64,000 nt of DNA from JAFGCL01 sp964492335 (GCA_964492335.1 CAZBJX010000004.1:1-64000), one strand, 5' to 3'; shown: positions 47,046 to 56,680, numbered from the stretch's first letter. Notes: generated by a model not told the origin, from the sequence alone. Program-made: numbers and translations.

Positions 47046-49466
47046 CTACTTCCGCGCGAAGCTCAGCCCCTCGGCGCCGGCATCGATCAGGATGGTGTCG
47101 CCCTCCCCGTACTCCCCGTCCAGGATGCCCTTCGAGATGGGGTTCTCCACGTAGCGCTGGATGGCCCGCCGCAGAGGCCTGGCGCCGTATGCGGGATCGT
47201 AGCCTTCTTTCAGCAGCCAGGCCTTGGCCGCATCCGTGAGCTCCGCGGCTATCTGGCGCTCCGCCAGGCGCTTCTTCACTTCCTCGATCAGCAGGTCCAC
47301 CACCTGCCGCAGCTGCTGCTGGCTCAGCGGGTCGAAGATGATGATCTCGTCTATGCGGTTGATCATCTCCGGCCGGAAGGCCTGCTTCAGGGCGTTCTTG
47401 ATGGTGACGCGCAGCTTCTCCTGGTCGAGCTCCTTCTCCTGCCGGAAGCCGATGCTCTGCCTCTGGACCTCCTGAGTGCCGAGGTTGCTGGTCATTATGA
47501 CAACTACATTCTTGAAGTCCACTACCCGGCCATGGCCGTCGGTCAGCCGGCCGTCCTCCAGTATCTGCAGCAGGATGTTGAAGACGTCCGGGTGCGCCTT
47601 CTCGATCTCGTCGAAGAGGATCACCCGGAAGGGGCGGCGCCGCACCATCTCCGTCAGCTGCCCGCCCTCGTCGTAGCCGACATACCCCGGCGGAGCGCCG
47701 ATCAGCCGGGACACCGTGTGCTTCTCCATGTACTCCGACATGTCCACCCGCACCAGGGCGCTCTCATCATCGAACAGGAACTCGGCCAGTGCCCGGGCCA
47801 GCTCCGTCTTGCCCACGCCGGTGGGGCCCAGGAACATGAAGCTGCCGATGGGCCGCCTGGGATCCTTAAGGCCTGCCCTGGACCGCCGGATGGCCTCGGA
47901 CACCGCCACCACCGCCTTGTCCTGGTTGATAATTCTCTTGTGGATATCCTGCTCCATGTTGACCAGGCGCTTGGCTTCGCTCTCCAGCATCCGGGAGACC
48001 GGCACGCCGGTCCACTTGGAGACCAGATCAGCGATGTCGTCCTCGCCCACCACGCGGTCGGTCTTCCTCTCGGATTGCCAGTTGCTCTTGGCGGCCTTGT
48101 AGTCCTCCTCGATGCGCAGCCTCTGCGCCTTCAGCTCCGCAGCATGCTGGTAGTCGCCCCTCTGCGAGGCTGACTCCTCCTCGTTGGCCAGGCGCCGGAC
48201 CTCCTTCTCCAGGTCCTTCACTGCCGGAGGCGCGCTCTCCAGGTCGATGCGCAGCTTGCTGGCCGCTTCGTCGATGAGGTCAATGGCCTTGTCCGGGAGG
48301 AAGCGGTCGGTGATGTAGCGGCTGGAGAGCCTGGCCGCCGCCTCCACGGCCGCATCCGTGATCTCGACCTTGTGGTGCGCCTCGTACCGCGGCTTCAGGC
48401 CCCTGAGCATCTGCACCGTGGCCTCCACGCCCGGCTGGTCGATGAACACCGGCTGCATGCGGCGCTCCAGGGCCTTGTCCTTCTCGATGTGCTTGCGGTA
48501 CTCGTCGAGGGTGGTGGCCCCGATGCACTGTATCTCGCCGCGGGCCAGGGACGGCTTGAGGATATTGCTGGCGTCTATGGCGCCTTCCGCCGCCCCGGCT
48601 CCGGCCACGGTGTGGAACTCGTCAATGAACAGTATGATCTCGCCCTGCGACTGGCGGACCTCATCGATGACCGCCTTCAGCCGGTCTTCGAACTCCCCCC
48701 GGAACTTGCTGCCGGCCACCAGGGAGGTCATGTTCAGGGCGATCATCCTCTTGCTCTTGAGAGAGTCCGGCACATCATCGCCCACGATCTTCTGGGCCAG
48801 GCCCTCGGCAATGGCGGTCTTGCCCACGCCCGCCTCGCCGATGATGATGGGGTTGTTCTTGGTGCGGCGGGACAGGATCTGCATCACGCGCTTGATCTCT
48901 TCGTCACGCCCGATGACCGGGTCCAGCTTGCCCTCCCTGGCCGCCGCCGTCAGGTCGATGCCGTACTTCTCCAGGCTCCGGTACTTGCTCTCAGCCTGCC
49001 TGTCCATTACCCTGTGGCCTCCTCTGATCTTCTGCAGAGCCCGGTAGATGCCCTCCTGGTCGACCCCGTTGGCGCGAAGGATGCGGGCGGCATCCCCCTG
49101 CTGCTCCCCGGCAATGGCGATCAGGATATGCTCCACGCCGACGAACTCGTCCTTGAGGCGGTCCGCCTCGGCCGCCGCCGCGTTCATCAGGCCGGGGATG
49201 CGGGGGGTGGCGAATATCTGCATGCCCTGCTGGGTCAGCCTGGGTGCCTTCTCCAGCACCAGCTCCACCTGCTGTCTCACCAGCTGGTCGTCGGCTCCCA
49301 GCAGCTTCAGGATCTCGCTGGCGAGGCTGTCCTTCTGGTCCAACAGCGCCAGCAGGATATGCTCCACGTCCCACTGGCTGTGCCGGTACCTCATGACCAG
49401 CTCCTGTGAAGCCGCCATGGCCTCCTGTGCCTGTTCCGTCAGCCTCTCCGGCCCCATCGACACCAT
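47046..49466 (-). CDS. clpC: ClpC-type AAA+ unfoldase (Clp protease ATP-binding subunit)
   Basis: 806 aa. Two N-terminal Clp repeats (1-~145), the first AAA module (GEAGVGKTAIAEGLA, IILFIDEFHTV), a short middle domain (~410-460, UVR-like EEESASQRGDYQHAAELKAQRL) and the second AAA module (GPTGVGKTELARALAEFLF, VILFDEIEKAHPDV). The short middle domain, and an IGF in QSIGFRQEK at the ClpP-docking loop, favour ClpC over the disaggregase ClpB. GGAG is eight bases before the start. A GTGA-N6-TCAC site lies near -43 of a TAAAAT -10 box. Confidence 0.9.
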   Translation of the reverse strand: MVSMGPERLTEQAQEAMAASQELVMRYRHSQWDVEHILLALLDQKDSLASEILKLLGADDQLVRQQVELVLEKAPRLTQQGMQIFATPRIPGLMNAAAAEADRLKDEFVGVEHILIAIAGEQQGDAARILRANGVDQEGIYRALQKIRGGHRVMDRQAESKYRSLEKYGIDLTAAAREGKLDPVIGRDEEIKRVMQILSRRTKNNPIIIGEAGVGKTAIAEGLAQKIVGDDVPDSLKSKRMIALNMTSLVAGSKFRGEFEDRLKAVIDEVRQSQGEIILFIDEFHTVAGAGAAEGAIDASNILKPSLARGEIQCIGATTLDEYRKHIEKDKALERRMQPVFIDQPGVEATVQMLRGLKPRYEAHHKVEITDAAVEAAARLSSRYITDRFLPDKAIDLIDEAASKLRIDLESAPPAVKDLEKEVRRLANEEESASQRGDYQHAAELKAQRLRIEEDYKAAKSNWQSERKTDRVVGEDDIADLVSKWTGVPVSRMLESEAKRLVNMEQDIHKRIINQDKAVVAVSEAIRRSRAGLKDPRRPIGSFMFLGPTGVGKTELARALAEFLFDDESALVRVDMSEYMEKHTVSRLIGAPPGYVGYDEGGQLTEMVRRRPFRVILFDEIEKAHPDVFNILLQILEDGRLTDGHGRVVDFKNVVVIMTSNLGTQEVQRQSIGFRQEKELDQEKLRVTIKNALKQAFRPEMINRIDEIIIFDPLSQQQLRQVVDLLIEEVKKRLAERQIAAELTDAAKAWLLKEGYDPAYGARPLRRAIQRYVENPISKGILDGEYGEGDTILIDAGAEGLSFARK

Positions 49467-49491
49467 ATATCAAACTCCGGATGATACCTTG

Positions 49492-49535
49492 ATTTTATCA
49501 CAGGCCCCTCGACGCGGAAATGTGATCCGGGTCAC
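49492..49535 (-). promoter_or_regulatory. clpC promoter region with CRP/FNR-like site
   Basis: A minus-strand TAAAAT (49497-49492) can serve as -10, with no good -35. GTGATCCGGGTCAC (49522-49535), an inverted repeat of the GTGA-N6-TCAC type bound by CRP/FNR-family activators, is centred near -43, where class II activators replace the -35 box. Confidence 0.4.
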
Positions 49536-49561
49536 GTTCGGCGCGTCAGGCGTGCCGGGCG

Positions 49562-50386
49562 CTAGACCGGCCTGTCCGTCCCGGGGGCCTTCTTGATGGG
49601 CCGGCGCAGGACGTAGCGGCTGCGCACCAGATCCCACTTGGAGCCGGTCATCATGAAGTACCGCTTCAGGTCCCTCTGGCCGGGATGCACCGAGAAGGCG
49701 TACAGGAGGTTGGGGTTCCAGTTGTCGACGCCGAAGACCCCGATGCGGTTGATGGTCAGCTTCTCCAGGTGACGCAGTATCCAGCGCTCCTGTGCCAGCA
49801 GAGGCACGCCCAGGGTCTCCTGGAAAGCCGGGACCACCAGGGCGTAGTCGTGGTCCACTCCCTCCCGGCGGCGCAGCGCCAGGAGATTCTCCGTCCGGGC
49901 CAGGGCATCGTCGTCGCAGCGCACGGCCAGCTCCACGAAGAAGCGGCGGCCCCCCTTCTGGAAACACAGGTCGACGTCGTCGCACTCCACGCGCTGGAAT
50001 CCCTTGTCGCCGGTCAGGTGGGAGACCGCCTCGGCCAGGTATGACCTGGCCGCCTCGTCACTGTCAAACCCCTCGTGGGAGCGCAGGGGAAGGAGCATAT
50101 CCAGCGGCGGCGTCTCTATGTCCTTTGCCTCCAGCCGCCTCTTCTTCACCTCGGACTCGACCGCACCTTCGCAGTGGAAGAGGTCGGAGGACTCCTCCCC
50201 CCGGTCGTTGATGAAGCGCACGGAGAGCAGCAGGGCCACGCCGCCCGGTATCTTCTTGCGCTCCAGTATCTGCAGGCTGCGCACCAGGTAGGACGCGGGC
50301 AGCGGCAACTGGACCTGCACCCCCTTCTCGGCGAAGGTGCTGTTCACCTCGCCCACGGTGAGCATCTTCTCTGGCGGCTTGTTCAT
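49562..50386 (-). CDS. Unknown protein, possibly nuclease-fold
   Basis: 274 aa, not recognised. Mixed alpha/beta; the segment VECDDVDLCFQKGGRRFFVELAV, followed by a helix and YALVVPAF, recalls a restriction-endonuclease-like core, but the canonical Lys is missing, so this is weak. The promoter TGC-TATAAT (50404-50399, minus) is only ~13 bases before the ATG, so the mRNA would be nearly leaderless; no Shine-Dalgarno is present. Divergent from the unknown gene at 50516. Confidence 0.6.
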   Translation of the reverse strand: MNKPPEKMLTVGEVNSTFAEKGVQVQLPLPASYLVRSLQILERKKIPGGVALLLSVRFINDRGEESSDLFHCEGAVESEVKKRRLEAKDIETPPLDMLLPLRSHEGFDSDEAARSYLAEAVSHLTGDKGFQRVECDDVDLCFQKGGRRFFVELAVRCDDDALARTENLLALRRREGVDHDYALVVPAFQETLGVPLLAQERWILRHLEKLTINRIGVFGVDNWNPNLLYAFSVHPGQRDLKRYFMMTGSKWDLVRSRYVLRRPIKKAPGTDRPV

Positions 50387-50515
50387 GGCGACGAGGTAAT
50401 TATAGCAGAACGCGGCGCCCGGCGGGGCGGCAGTGGGCCGCCGGATACGGGCCGCCTGCGGCGGTGCGGCTGGTGCGGAGGGCGCCCGTTCTGTATACTC
50501 TGGATCGAGGCGGAC

Positions 50516-51322
50516 ATGAGGGTGTTCAAGCACTGGCGCCGGGTGGAGGCCACCGTCCTCATCGGAGGCGTTGAGAGGACCATTTCCTGCTTCGGCGGCT
50601 CCAACCTGTCCGGGGCCGACGCCCTGGACGACGGCCAGGACCGTCTCGAGGCCGTGAAGCGGCGCATCGCCCGAAGGGAGAAGGGCAAAGGGGCCGGCTA
50701 CGAGGGCGACATCCGGGAAGAGCCCATCGAGTGGCTGGGGGACCAGGATGTGGTCACCCGGAACCGCTACGGGGCCGAGGTGCTCAACACCACCTCCATC
50801 GTCTTCGTCGACATCGACCAGCCCCCTCCTTCCATCATGGGCCTCTTCCGGGCCCGCGGTTCGCCCGAGCGGCGCCGGCAATCCATCCGGCGGTTCCTGG
50901 ACAGGCAGTTCCACAAGCCCAATCTGGGACGGCTGGACGTCAGGGTCTACGAGACGCACAGCGGCGTCCGGCTTATCGTCGGCCTGAGCGGCATGGACCC
51001 CAGGTCCGAGGCCGCCCGCGAGCTGATGCGCAGCTTCAATGCCGACCGCCTCTATGCCGCGCTGTGCGCCAGGCAGAATTGCTACCGGGCCCGGCTGACG
51101 CCCAAACCGCACCGCATAGGGATGAAGGGGATGCGCCGGCGATACCCCTACGAAGACAGCGACCGGGACTTCATCAACGCCTGGATAAAGGAATATGACG
51201 CCAGGAGCGAGGGCTTCTCATCGTGCCGGCTGGTGGACGTCCGGGGGTGGCAGCTCGACTCCCCGGCGGTCCGGCTCCACGACCAGAGAACGAAGGCGGA
51301 GTCGGGCCTGCCGCTGGCCTGA
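50516..51322 (+). CDS. Unknown protein with a VDID motif
   Basis: 268 aa. Central IVFVDIDQPPP, YETHSGVRLIVGLSG, NCYRARLTPKPHRIG and SCRLVDVRGW. The order hhhDhD then a short strand with THSGVR faintly recalls archaeo-eukaryotic primase-like folds, without a proven active site. I have a memory of similar RARLTPKPWR proteins in other bacteria, all unnamed. TATACT (50493-50498) and a GAGGCGG Shine-Dalgarno support the ATG. Confidence 0.6.
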   Translation: MRVFKHWRRVEATVLIGGVERTISCFGGSNLSGADALDDGQDRLEAVKRRIARREKGKGAGYEGDIREEPIEWLGDQDVVTRNRYGAEVLNTTSIVFVDIDQPPPSIMGLFRARGSPERRRQSIRRFLDRQFHKPNLGRLDVRVYETHSGVRLIVGLSGMDPRSEAARELMRSFNADRLYAALCARQNCYRARLTPKPHRIGMKGMRRRYPYEDSDRDFINAWIKEYDARSEGFSSCRLVDVRGWQLDSPAVRLHDQRTKAESGLPLA

Positions 51323-51423
51323 CCCGGCGGCGGCCGCCTTCTCTTCCCCGCATCTCGTATCCGAAGCCATCACGACTGGTTCATCCCCTGCACCTGCTGT
51401 ATACTCTTACCCAGGAGGACCAC

Positions 51424-52464
51424 ATGATTGAGGGACTGAAGGAGACCATTCTCGAGTCCGCCGCTGAAGGCCGGGACATGCTCTCGGTGATAGTGGGCCA
51501 GGCGGATTCCAAGAAGAAGATACTGGCCTCGCTGCTGGCGGGGCACCACGTGCTCATCGAAGGCCCGCCCGGCGTGGGCAAGACCACTCTGGCCAAGCAC
51601 CTGGCGGCGGCCCTGCCGGCCATCCGTGCCGTGAAGGATTGCCCCTACCATTGCGATCCGGAGGCGCCATCCTGCCCGCAGTGCCGGGCGAAGAAGGCCG
51701 CCGGCACCAGGCTGGAGGGCATAACCATCGATGGAGCGCAGCGCTTCGTGAGGCTCCAGGGCTCCCCCGATCTCACCGCCGAGGACCTGCTGGGGGACAT
51801 CGACCCCACCCAGGCCTTCAAGTACGGGCCGCAGGACTACCGGGCCTTCATACCGGGCAAGCTGCTCAAGGGGAACCGCGGCATCGTCTTCTTCGACGAG
51901 CTCAACCGTGTCACCGAGAAGCTGCAGAACGCCCTCCTGCAGGTGCTGGAGGAAGGCATCGCCACCATCGGCCCCTATGATGTGGACTACCCGGCGGACT
52001 TCGTCATGATCGCCACCATGAACCCCAGGGAGCGGGCCGGCGTGGAGGAGCTCTCCGACGTCCTGCTGGACCGCTTCGACGTGGTCAAGATGTTCTACCC
52101 GGAGACCGCCGAGCAGGAGAAGCACATCCTGCTGAAGCACGGCCTGAAGTTGGACAATGTCAAGGTCCCGGACGAGGTGACCGACAACATCGTCACCCTG
52201 GTACGGGCCACCCGCGAGGAGCCCTGGGTCAAGGAGATGGACCAGGCCGCCAGCGTGCGGGGCACCCTCTCGCTGTACGAAAAGGTGCAGGCAGTGGCCC
52301 TGCTGGAGAAGCGGGACGAGGCCACGGTTGATGACGTCCGCAGGATGGCCCCGTCCTCTCTCGGCAGCCGGCTGAAGCCGTCACCGGAGTCCAAGTACTA
52401 CGACTCGCAGATCGACCTCATAGATGAGCTCCTGGAGAGCGTTCTGGAAGGGAAGCGGAAATGA
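51424..52464 (+). CDS. MoxR/BchI-like AAA+ ATPase with four-cysteine insertion
   Basis: 346 aa. Walker A GPPGVGKTT (47-55), Walker B IVFFDE (155-159), sensor ATMNPRERAG and an arginine-finger region LLDRFDVV: an active AAA+ of the magnesium-chelatase/MoxR clade. Between Walker A and B is an insertion with Cys73, Cys77, Cys84 and Cys87 (C-x3-C-x6-C-x2-C), likely a zinc or Fe-S site. CAGGAGG precedes the ATG; TATACT lies at 51400-51405. First gene of an operon; its stop overlaps the CooC-like start (ATGA). Probably the motor of an I/D-type chelatase-like pair with the 53239 product. Confidence 0.85.
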   Translation: MIEGLKETILESAAEGRDMLSVIVGQADSKKKILASLLAGHHVLIEGPPGVGKTTLAKHLAAALPAIRAVKDCPYHCDPEAPSCPQCRAKKAAGTRLEGITIDGAQRFVRLQGSPDLTAEDLLGDIDPTQAFKYGPQDYRAFIPGKLLKGNRGIVFFDELNRVTEKLQNALLQVLEEGIATIGPYDVDYPADFVMIATMNPRERAGVEELSDVLLDRFDVVKMFYPETAEQEKHILLKHGLKLDNVKVPDEVTDNIVTLVRATREEPWVKEMDQAASVRGTLSLYEKVQAVALLEKRDEATVDDVRRMAPSSLGSRLKPSPESKYYDSQIDLIDELLESVLEGKRK

Positions 52465-53225
52465 GCGCCAAGGGGCTGACCATCGCACTGTCGGGCAAGG
52501 GCGGAGTGGGGAAGACCTTCATCTCCAGCTTGCTGGTCAAGCGGCTGGCGCGCCATGGGAGCGTGCTGGCCATCGACGCGGACCCGGACTCCAACCTCCC
52601 ACAGGCCCTGGGCGTGAGTGTGAAGCGGAGCGTGGGGCAGTCCCGCGAGGACATCGTCAATGCCCCCATGCGCAGCCCGGTGACCGACGCCAAGCAGGAG
52701 CACCTGCAGCAGGCCATACACGAGTCCATAGAGGAGTTCCCCGATTTCAGCCTGATCGTCATGGGGCGTTCCGAGGGGGAGGGCTGCTACTGCGCTGTCA
52801 ACCACGTGATCCGGGGGGTGATCGACACCCGTGCCAGGGGGTACGACTTCACCGTCATCGACTGCCATGCCGGCCTGGAGCACCTGAGCCGGCGCACCAC
52901 CCGGGACGTGGACATCATGCTGGTGGTGGTTGAACCGACCAGGAACTCGGTCCAGACGGCCCGGAGGGTGATGGAGATCGCCGGGGAGCTCCATATCCAT
53001 TTCGGCGCCATCATGGTGATAGCCAACCGGGTGACGCCGGAGAACCGGCCCCGCGTCGACGAGCAGGCCCGCGAGAACGGCCTCGAAATAGCGGTCTACG
53101 TGCCCTTTGACCCTGTGGTGGGGCAGTACGATGGAATGGGCAAGCCGGTCAGCGGCATCCCGGAGGACTCCCCGGCGTCCAGGGCCGTGGACGAGATCGT
53201 CCAGAAGGTACTCAGCTACGCCTGA
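52461..53225 (+). CDS. CooC/AcsF-type nickel-insertion ATPase
   Basis: 254 aa. Deviant P-loop SGKGGVGKTF (11-20), DADPDSNLPQALG, and the metal-binding C-x-C motif Cys109-Tyr-Cys111 in GEGCYCAVN that marks CooC-family maturation factors for CO dehydrogenase/acetyl-CoA synthase. It binds nickel at a dimer interface and hydrolyses ATP to load the active site. It is translationally coupled to both ATPase neighbours; the CODH/ACS genes lie 6 kb away on the other strand. Confidence 0.9.
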   Translation: MSAKGLTIALSGKGGVGKTFISSLLVKRLARHGSVLAIDADPDSNLPQALGVSVKRSVGQSREDIVNAPMRSPVTDAKQEHLQQAIHESIEEFPDFSLIVMGRSEGEGCYCAVNHVIRGVIDTRARGYDFTVIDCHAGLEHLSRRTTRDVDIMLVVVEPTRNSVQTARRVMEIAGELHIHFGAIMVIANRVTPENRPRVDEQARENGLEIAVYVPFDPVVGQYDGMGKPVSGIPEDSPASRAVDEIVQKVLSYA

Positions 53226-53238
53226 CCCGAGACGCGCC

Positions 53239-55449
53239 ATGCAGCTCAGACAGGAAATCGTGAGAAACCTCCACCGGCTGGGCCCCGACGGGCTGAGCCG
53301 GGCCGTCTTCGGCGACCTGGAGCTGGCCGAGGACGAGAAGCTGCTGCTGCTCTCCAGCATCTGCAGCGGCCACCACCTGTTCATCCTGGGCCCCCCCGGG
53401 AGCGGGAAGACCAGCGTGGCCGGCAACCTCTGGGCGGTCCTGGGGGACATCGAGGTGGTCGACGGCTGCCCCTTGAACTGCCCCCCCGCCGACGCCTCGT
53501 GCCCCTGGTGCATGGAGAGGAAGGCCCGGGGCGAGGCCCTGCGCGCCGCGACGCTCCCGGCCAGGGAGAGGATGGTGAAGGTGCAGGGCAGCGGCGGCCT
53601 GGTGGCGGAGGACCTCCTGGGAGACCTGGACCCGGAGGCGGCCCTGCGCAAGGGCGTCTACTCGCCCGAGGCTTTCCTGCCGGGCAAGCTCTTGAAGGCC
53701 AACCGCGGCTTCCTGCTGGTCGACTTCGTGGACCGGGTCCCGGAGCGGGTGCTGAACGTCATCATGTATGCCGTTCAGGGAGGCACCATCTCCATCGGCG
53801 CGATAGAGCAGCCCCTGGACCTGGACACCCTGGTGATTGCCACCGGCGGCGAGGACACCCTGAGGGGGCTGCCGCTGGACCTGGCCGACAACTTCGACGT
53901 GGTCCGGCTGGGCTACGTGGGAGACCCGGTCAAGCAAGCCCGGATCGTGGAGAGCCGCCTGGGCGCGGATGCTCCCAGGCTGGGAGAGAAGCTCCTGGAC
54001 AAGGCCATCACTGTCGTGAACCAGACCAGGGAGCACGCCGAGGTCGTCCGCGGCGTGGGGACCCGGGGCCTGATCCGGAAGGCGGAGTACCTGGTCCACC
54101 TGCCGGAACTGATGCCGGGGGAGGAGGACGAGGTGCTGGCCGTGGCGGCGGGCGTCTCGCTGCCGCACCGGCTGAAGCTGGCCCCCGAGGTCGACCAGCC
54201 GGGCAAGAGGGAGCAGATCATCGAGGAGATCGTGGGCAAGGTGACGGGGGCGGTGAGGGTCAGCGACGAGCTGGCCACGCTCACCAAGGAGGACGTGCTG
54301 GCCCTGGTGGAGGAGATCGCCCGCGAGGACAAGCTGCGGAAGCCGCTCAAGTACGGGGCCTTCGACCTTCTGCTTAAGAGGATCAAGCGATTCCCGGACA
54401 CCAGGCTGGCGCAGCTCTACCGCGAGATAGCCGAGCGATTGCCCGAGCTGTATCCCGACAGGTACAGCGCCGACAACGTGGACGAGGCGCTGCTGCAGGA
54501 AGTGGAGGACCTGCGCAAGGAGAAGGAGCGCATCCGCGAGATGCTGGAGCGGCAGGCGCTGGCCAAGATGCTGGAGTTCCTGGAGAAGGAGGACATCCTG
54601 GAGCGCACCAGCACCGGCTGGATGCTGAGCCAGCGGGGCATCAACATGCTGCTGGAGAGGCTCATGCCGCGGCTCGATGACGGCGGCATCCTGTACGGGT
54701 ACGGCAAGCACGCCTCCGGCAAGAAGTTGAGCCTGGGCGAGGGGCGGATCGTCGGCACCCGGCACTACCGGTTCGGGGACAGGTACCGCGACATCTCCTT
54801 CCGCGACACCATCCGCCAGGCCATGCGCAACCGCCGCCGGCACATCACCAGGGAGGACATCCTGGTCAACATCAAGGACATCCGCACCCGGATGGACATC
54901 GTGCTGGTCATCGACGTCTCCGGCACCATGCTGCAACTGGAGAAGTTCTGGTTCGCCAAGGAGAGCGCCATTGCCCTGACGCTGGCGGCCACCTCCTACA
55001 AAGACCGCGTGGGCGTGGTCTCCTTCTCCAACCTGGCCGACGTGGTGGTGGACCTCACCGCCAGCCCGCACAAGGCAACGCGCAAGCTGATCGACCTCGA
55101 GCTGCACGAGAACGCCTTCACCAACATCGGCTTCGGCCTGTCCAAGGCCTGCGAGCTCCTGGAGCACCATCCCAAGGGGCGGGCCAAGCAGCACGTCATC
55201 CTGATCTCCGACGGTGACGCCACCGCCCCGCATCCCTCGCCCCAGAAGTACGCGCTGCGGCAGGCGGCCGTCGTGGCCCGGCGGGGGATCTCCATATCAT
55301 GCATCTGCATCAACCAGAGGTCCGCGGACCCGGAGCTGATGAGGCGGATCGCCAGGACGGGGAAGGGCCGGATATACCTTATCGGCGCGGAGGAGCTCTC
55401 GAACACGGTGCTGGAGGAAGCGGCCGCAGCGCGCGCCGCGGGCGGGTAG
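53239..55449 (+). CDS. BchD-like AAA-VWA protein with four-cysteine insertion
   Basis: 736 aa. An N-terminal AAA module with Walker A GPPGSGKTS (51-59), an insertion Cys77, Cys81, Cys88, Cys91 of the same C-x3-C-x6-C-x2-C pattern as the upstream AAA protein, and a degenerate Walker B LLVDFVD (Glu missing), as in non-catalytic D subunits. The middle (~300-530) is helical and charged. C-terminal VWA domain with MIDAS DVSGT, then NIGFGLSKAC and ISDGDAT. By analogy with MoxR-VWA pairs it couples ATP use to metal insertion or enzyme activation; the client may be the Fwd-like or CODH/ACS proteins. Confidence 0.85.
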   Translation: MQLRQEIVRNLHRLGPDGLSRAVFGDLELAEDEKLLLLSSICSGHHLFILGPPGSGKTSVAGNLWAVLGDIEVVDGCPLNCPPADASCPWCMERKARGEALRAATLPARERMVKVQGSGGLVAEDLLGDLDPEAALRKGVYSPEAFLPGKLLKANRGFLLVDFVDRVPERVLNVIMYAVQGGTISIGAIEQPLDLDTLVIATGGEDTLRGLPLDLADNFDVVRLGYVGDPVKQARIVESRLGADAPRLGEKLLDKAITVVNQTREHAEVVRGVGTRGLIRKAEYLVHLPELMPGEEDEVLAVAAGVSLPHRLKLAPEVDQPGKREQIIEEIVGKVTGAVRVSDELATLTKEDVLALVEEIAREDKLRKPLKYGAFDLLLKRIKRFPDTRLAQLYREIAERLPELYPDRYSADNVDEALLQEVEDLRKEKERIREMLERQALAKMLEFLEKEDILERTSTGWMLSQRGINMLLERLMPRLDDGGILYGYGKHASGKKLSLGEGRIVGTRHYRFGDRYRDISFRDTIRQAMRNRRRHITREDILVNIKDIRTRMDIVLVIDVSGTMLQLEKFWFAKESAIALTLAATSYKDRVGVVSFSNLADVVVDLTASPHKATRKLIDLELHENAFTNIGFGLSKACELLEHHPKGRAKQHVILISDGDATAPHPSPQKYALRQAAVVARRGISISCICINQRSADPELMRRIARTGKGRIYLIGAEELSNTVLEEAAAARAAGG

Positions 55450-55453
55450 CGCC

Positions 55454-56680
55454 ATGGGCCCCGTGACGCTGGTGTGCACCGGGTGCGGATGCCTGTGCGA
55501 TGACGTTCAGGTCGAGATGGACTCCGGGCGCCCGGTCCGGATCGAGAACGCCTGCTCCAGGGGCGCGGCCTACCTGCAGGCGTCCTTCAATGCCGGGCGC
55601 CGTACCGGCGGCCGCATCCGCGGCCAGCCCAGCTCATCAGAAGAGGCTATAGACGAGGCCGCCCGTCTCCTGTCCGGGGCCAGGCGACGCCTCATCTTCG
55701 GCCTGGACAACTCGACGCTGGAGGCCCAGGCGCTGGCCATCGATCTGGCGCGAAAGCTCGGCGCGGTCATCGACGGGGCCTCGTCCGCCTCCTGGGGGCC
55801 CGTTGTGGAGAGGATCATCAGGAAGGACCTGCCCACCTGCTCGCTCACCGAAGTCAAGGACAGGGCCGACCTGCTGCTCTACTGGGGGGCCAACCCCACC
55901 GCCACCCACCCCCGGCACCTCTCCCGCCACACGTACTACGCCTATGCGGAGTACGATCCCGCCGGGTGGTACCCGCGTGTCACCCTGGCCACGGTCGATG
56001 TCCGGCAGACCGAGTTCTCCGCGATGTCCAGGCCGGCCTTCCGCATCCAGCCGGGCGGTGACCGCGATCTGATATCAGGCATGCTGGAGGAGCCTCCGGC
56101 GGGCAGCCAGGCCGCGCAGCTTCTGGGCCTGCTGCGCCAGTCCCGCTTCTGCGCCCTGTTCTGCGGCCTGGGGATGGTCCAGGCGCTGGACGGTGACCTG
56201 GAGGCCTTCACCCGGATGGTTGGCATGCTGAGCGGGTCCATCAGGGTGGCGGTCATCCCCATGATCGCCGAAACGAACATGATGGGGCTTGCCCGCCTGC
56301 TCCACGAAGAGACGGGTTATGTCAACTCAGTGAGCTTTGCCGGGGGTGTGTCTGGAGGCCCCGTCTTCTCCTTGGCCGGGCAGGTCCGCAGCCAGGCGGC
56401 GGACTGCATCCTGGTAGCCGGTGCGGACCCCTTCTCCTCCCTGCCGCAGTCTCTGCTGGAGCGGATGCAGGGCGCGGACATCATCTGCCTGGACCATTTT
56501 GCCACGCTGACCGCCGCCGCCGCCGCCGTCGTGGTGCCCACGGGGGTGCCCGGCATCGAGTCGGGAGGCAACATGGTGCGCCTGGACGGAGAGCCGGTGC
56601 CGCTGGCCGCGCCGGTCAAGGGAGGTGGGCTGACACAGGAGGCCGCCCTGGGACGGCTGCTGGAGAGGGTGCGGCCGTGA
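55454..56680 (+). CDS. Formylmethanofuran dehydrogenase subunit B-like protein
   Basis: 408 aa, molybdopterin-oxidoreductase fold of the FwdB/FmdB/FhcB family. The N-terminal CTGCGCLCDDV (Cys8, 11, 13, 15) and ENAC (Cys34) resemble the 4Fe-4S site; LLYWGANPTATHPRH and VAGADPFSSLP are pterin-domain motifs, and VVPTGVPGIESGGNMVRLDG is the typical C-terminal loop. In IFGLDNSTLEAQALAIDLA the position where I recall a Cys/Sec metal ligand is Leu89, so metal catalysis is doubtful, as in bacterial FhcB. Starts 4 bp after the AAA-VWA gene; ends overlapping the next by GTGA. Confidence 0.8.
   Translation: MGPVTLVCTGCGCLCDDVQVEMDSGRPVRIENACSRGAAYLQASFNAGRRTGGRIRGQPSSSEEAIDEAARLLSGARRRLIFGLDNSTLEAQALAIDLARKLGAVIDGASSASWGPVVERIIRKDLPTCSLTEVKDRADLLLYWGANPTATHPRHLSRHTYYAYAEYDPAGWYPRVTLATVDVRQTEFSAMSRPAFRIQPGGDRDLISGMLEEPPAGSQAAQLLGLLRQSRFCALFCGLGMVQALDGDLEAFTRMVGMLSGSIRVAVIPMIAETNMMGLARLLHEETGYVNSVSFAGGVSGGPVFSLAGQVRSQAADCILVAGADPFSSLPQSLLERMQGADIICLDHFATLTAAAAAVVVPTGVPGIESGGNMVRLDGEPVPLAAPVKGGGLTQEAALGRLLERVRP

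Noticed and set aside
47046..49466. Naming the double-AAA protein ClpB
   Set aside because: The long coiled-coil middle domain is missing and an IGF ClpP-docking-type tripeptide is present, so ClpC fits better.
51424..55449. True magnesium chelatase for (bacterio)chlorophyll or cobaltochelatase for B12
   Set aside because: No BchH/CobN large subunit or pigment genes are present, and the genes are coupled to CooC and Fwd-like proteins.
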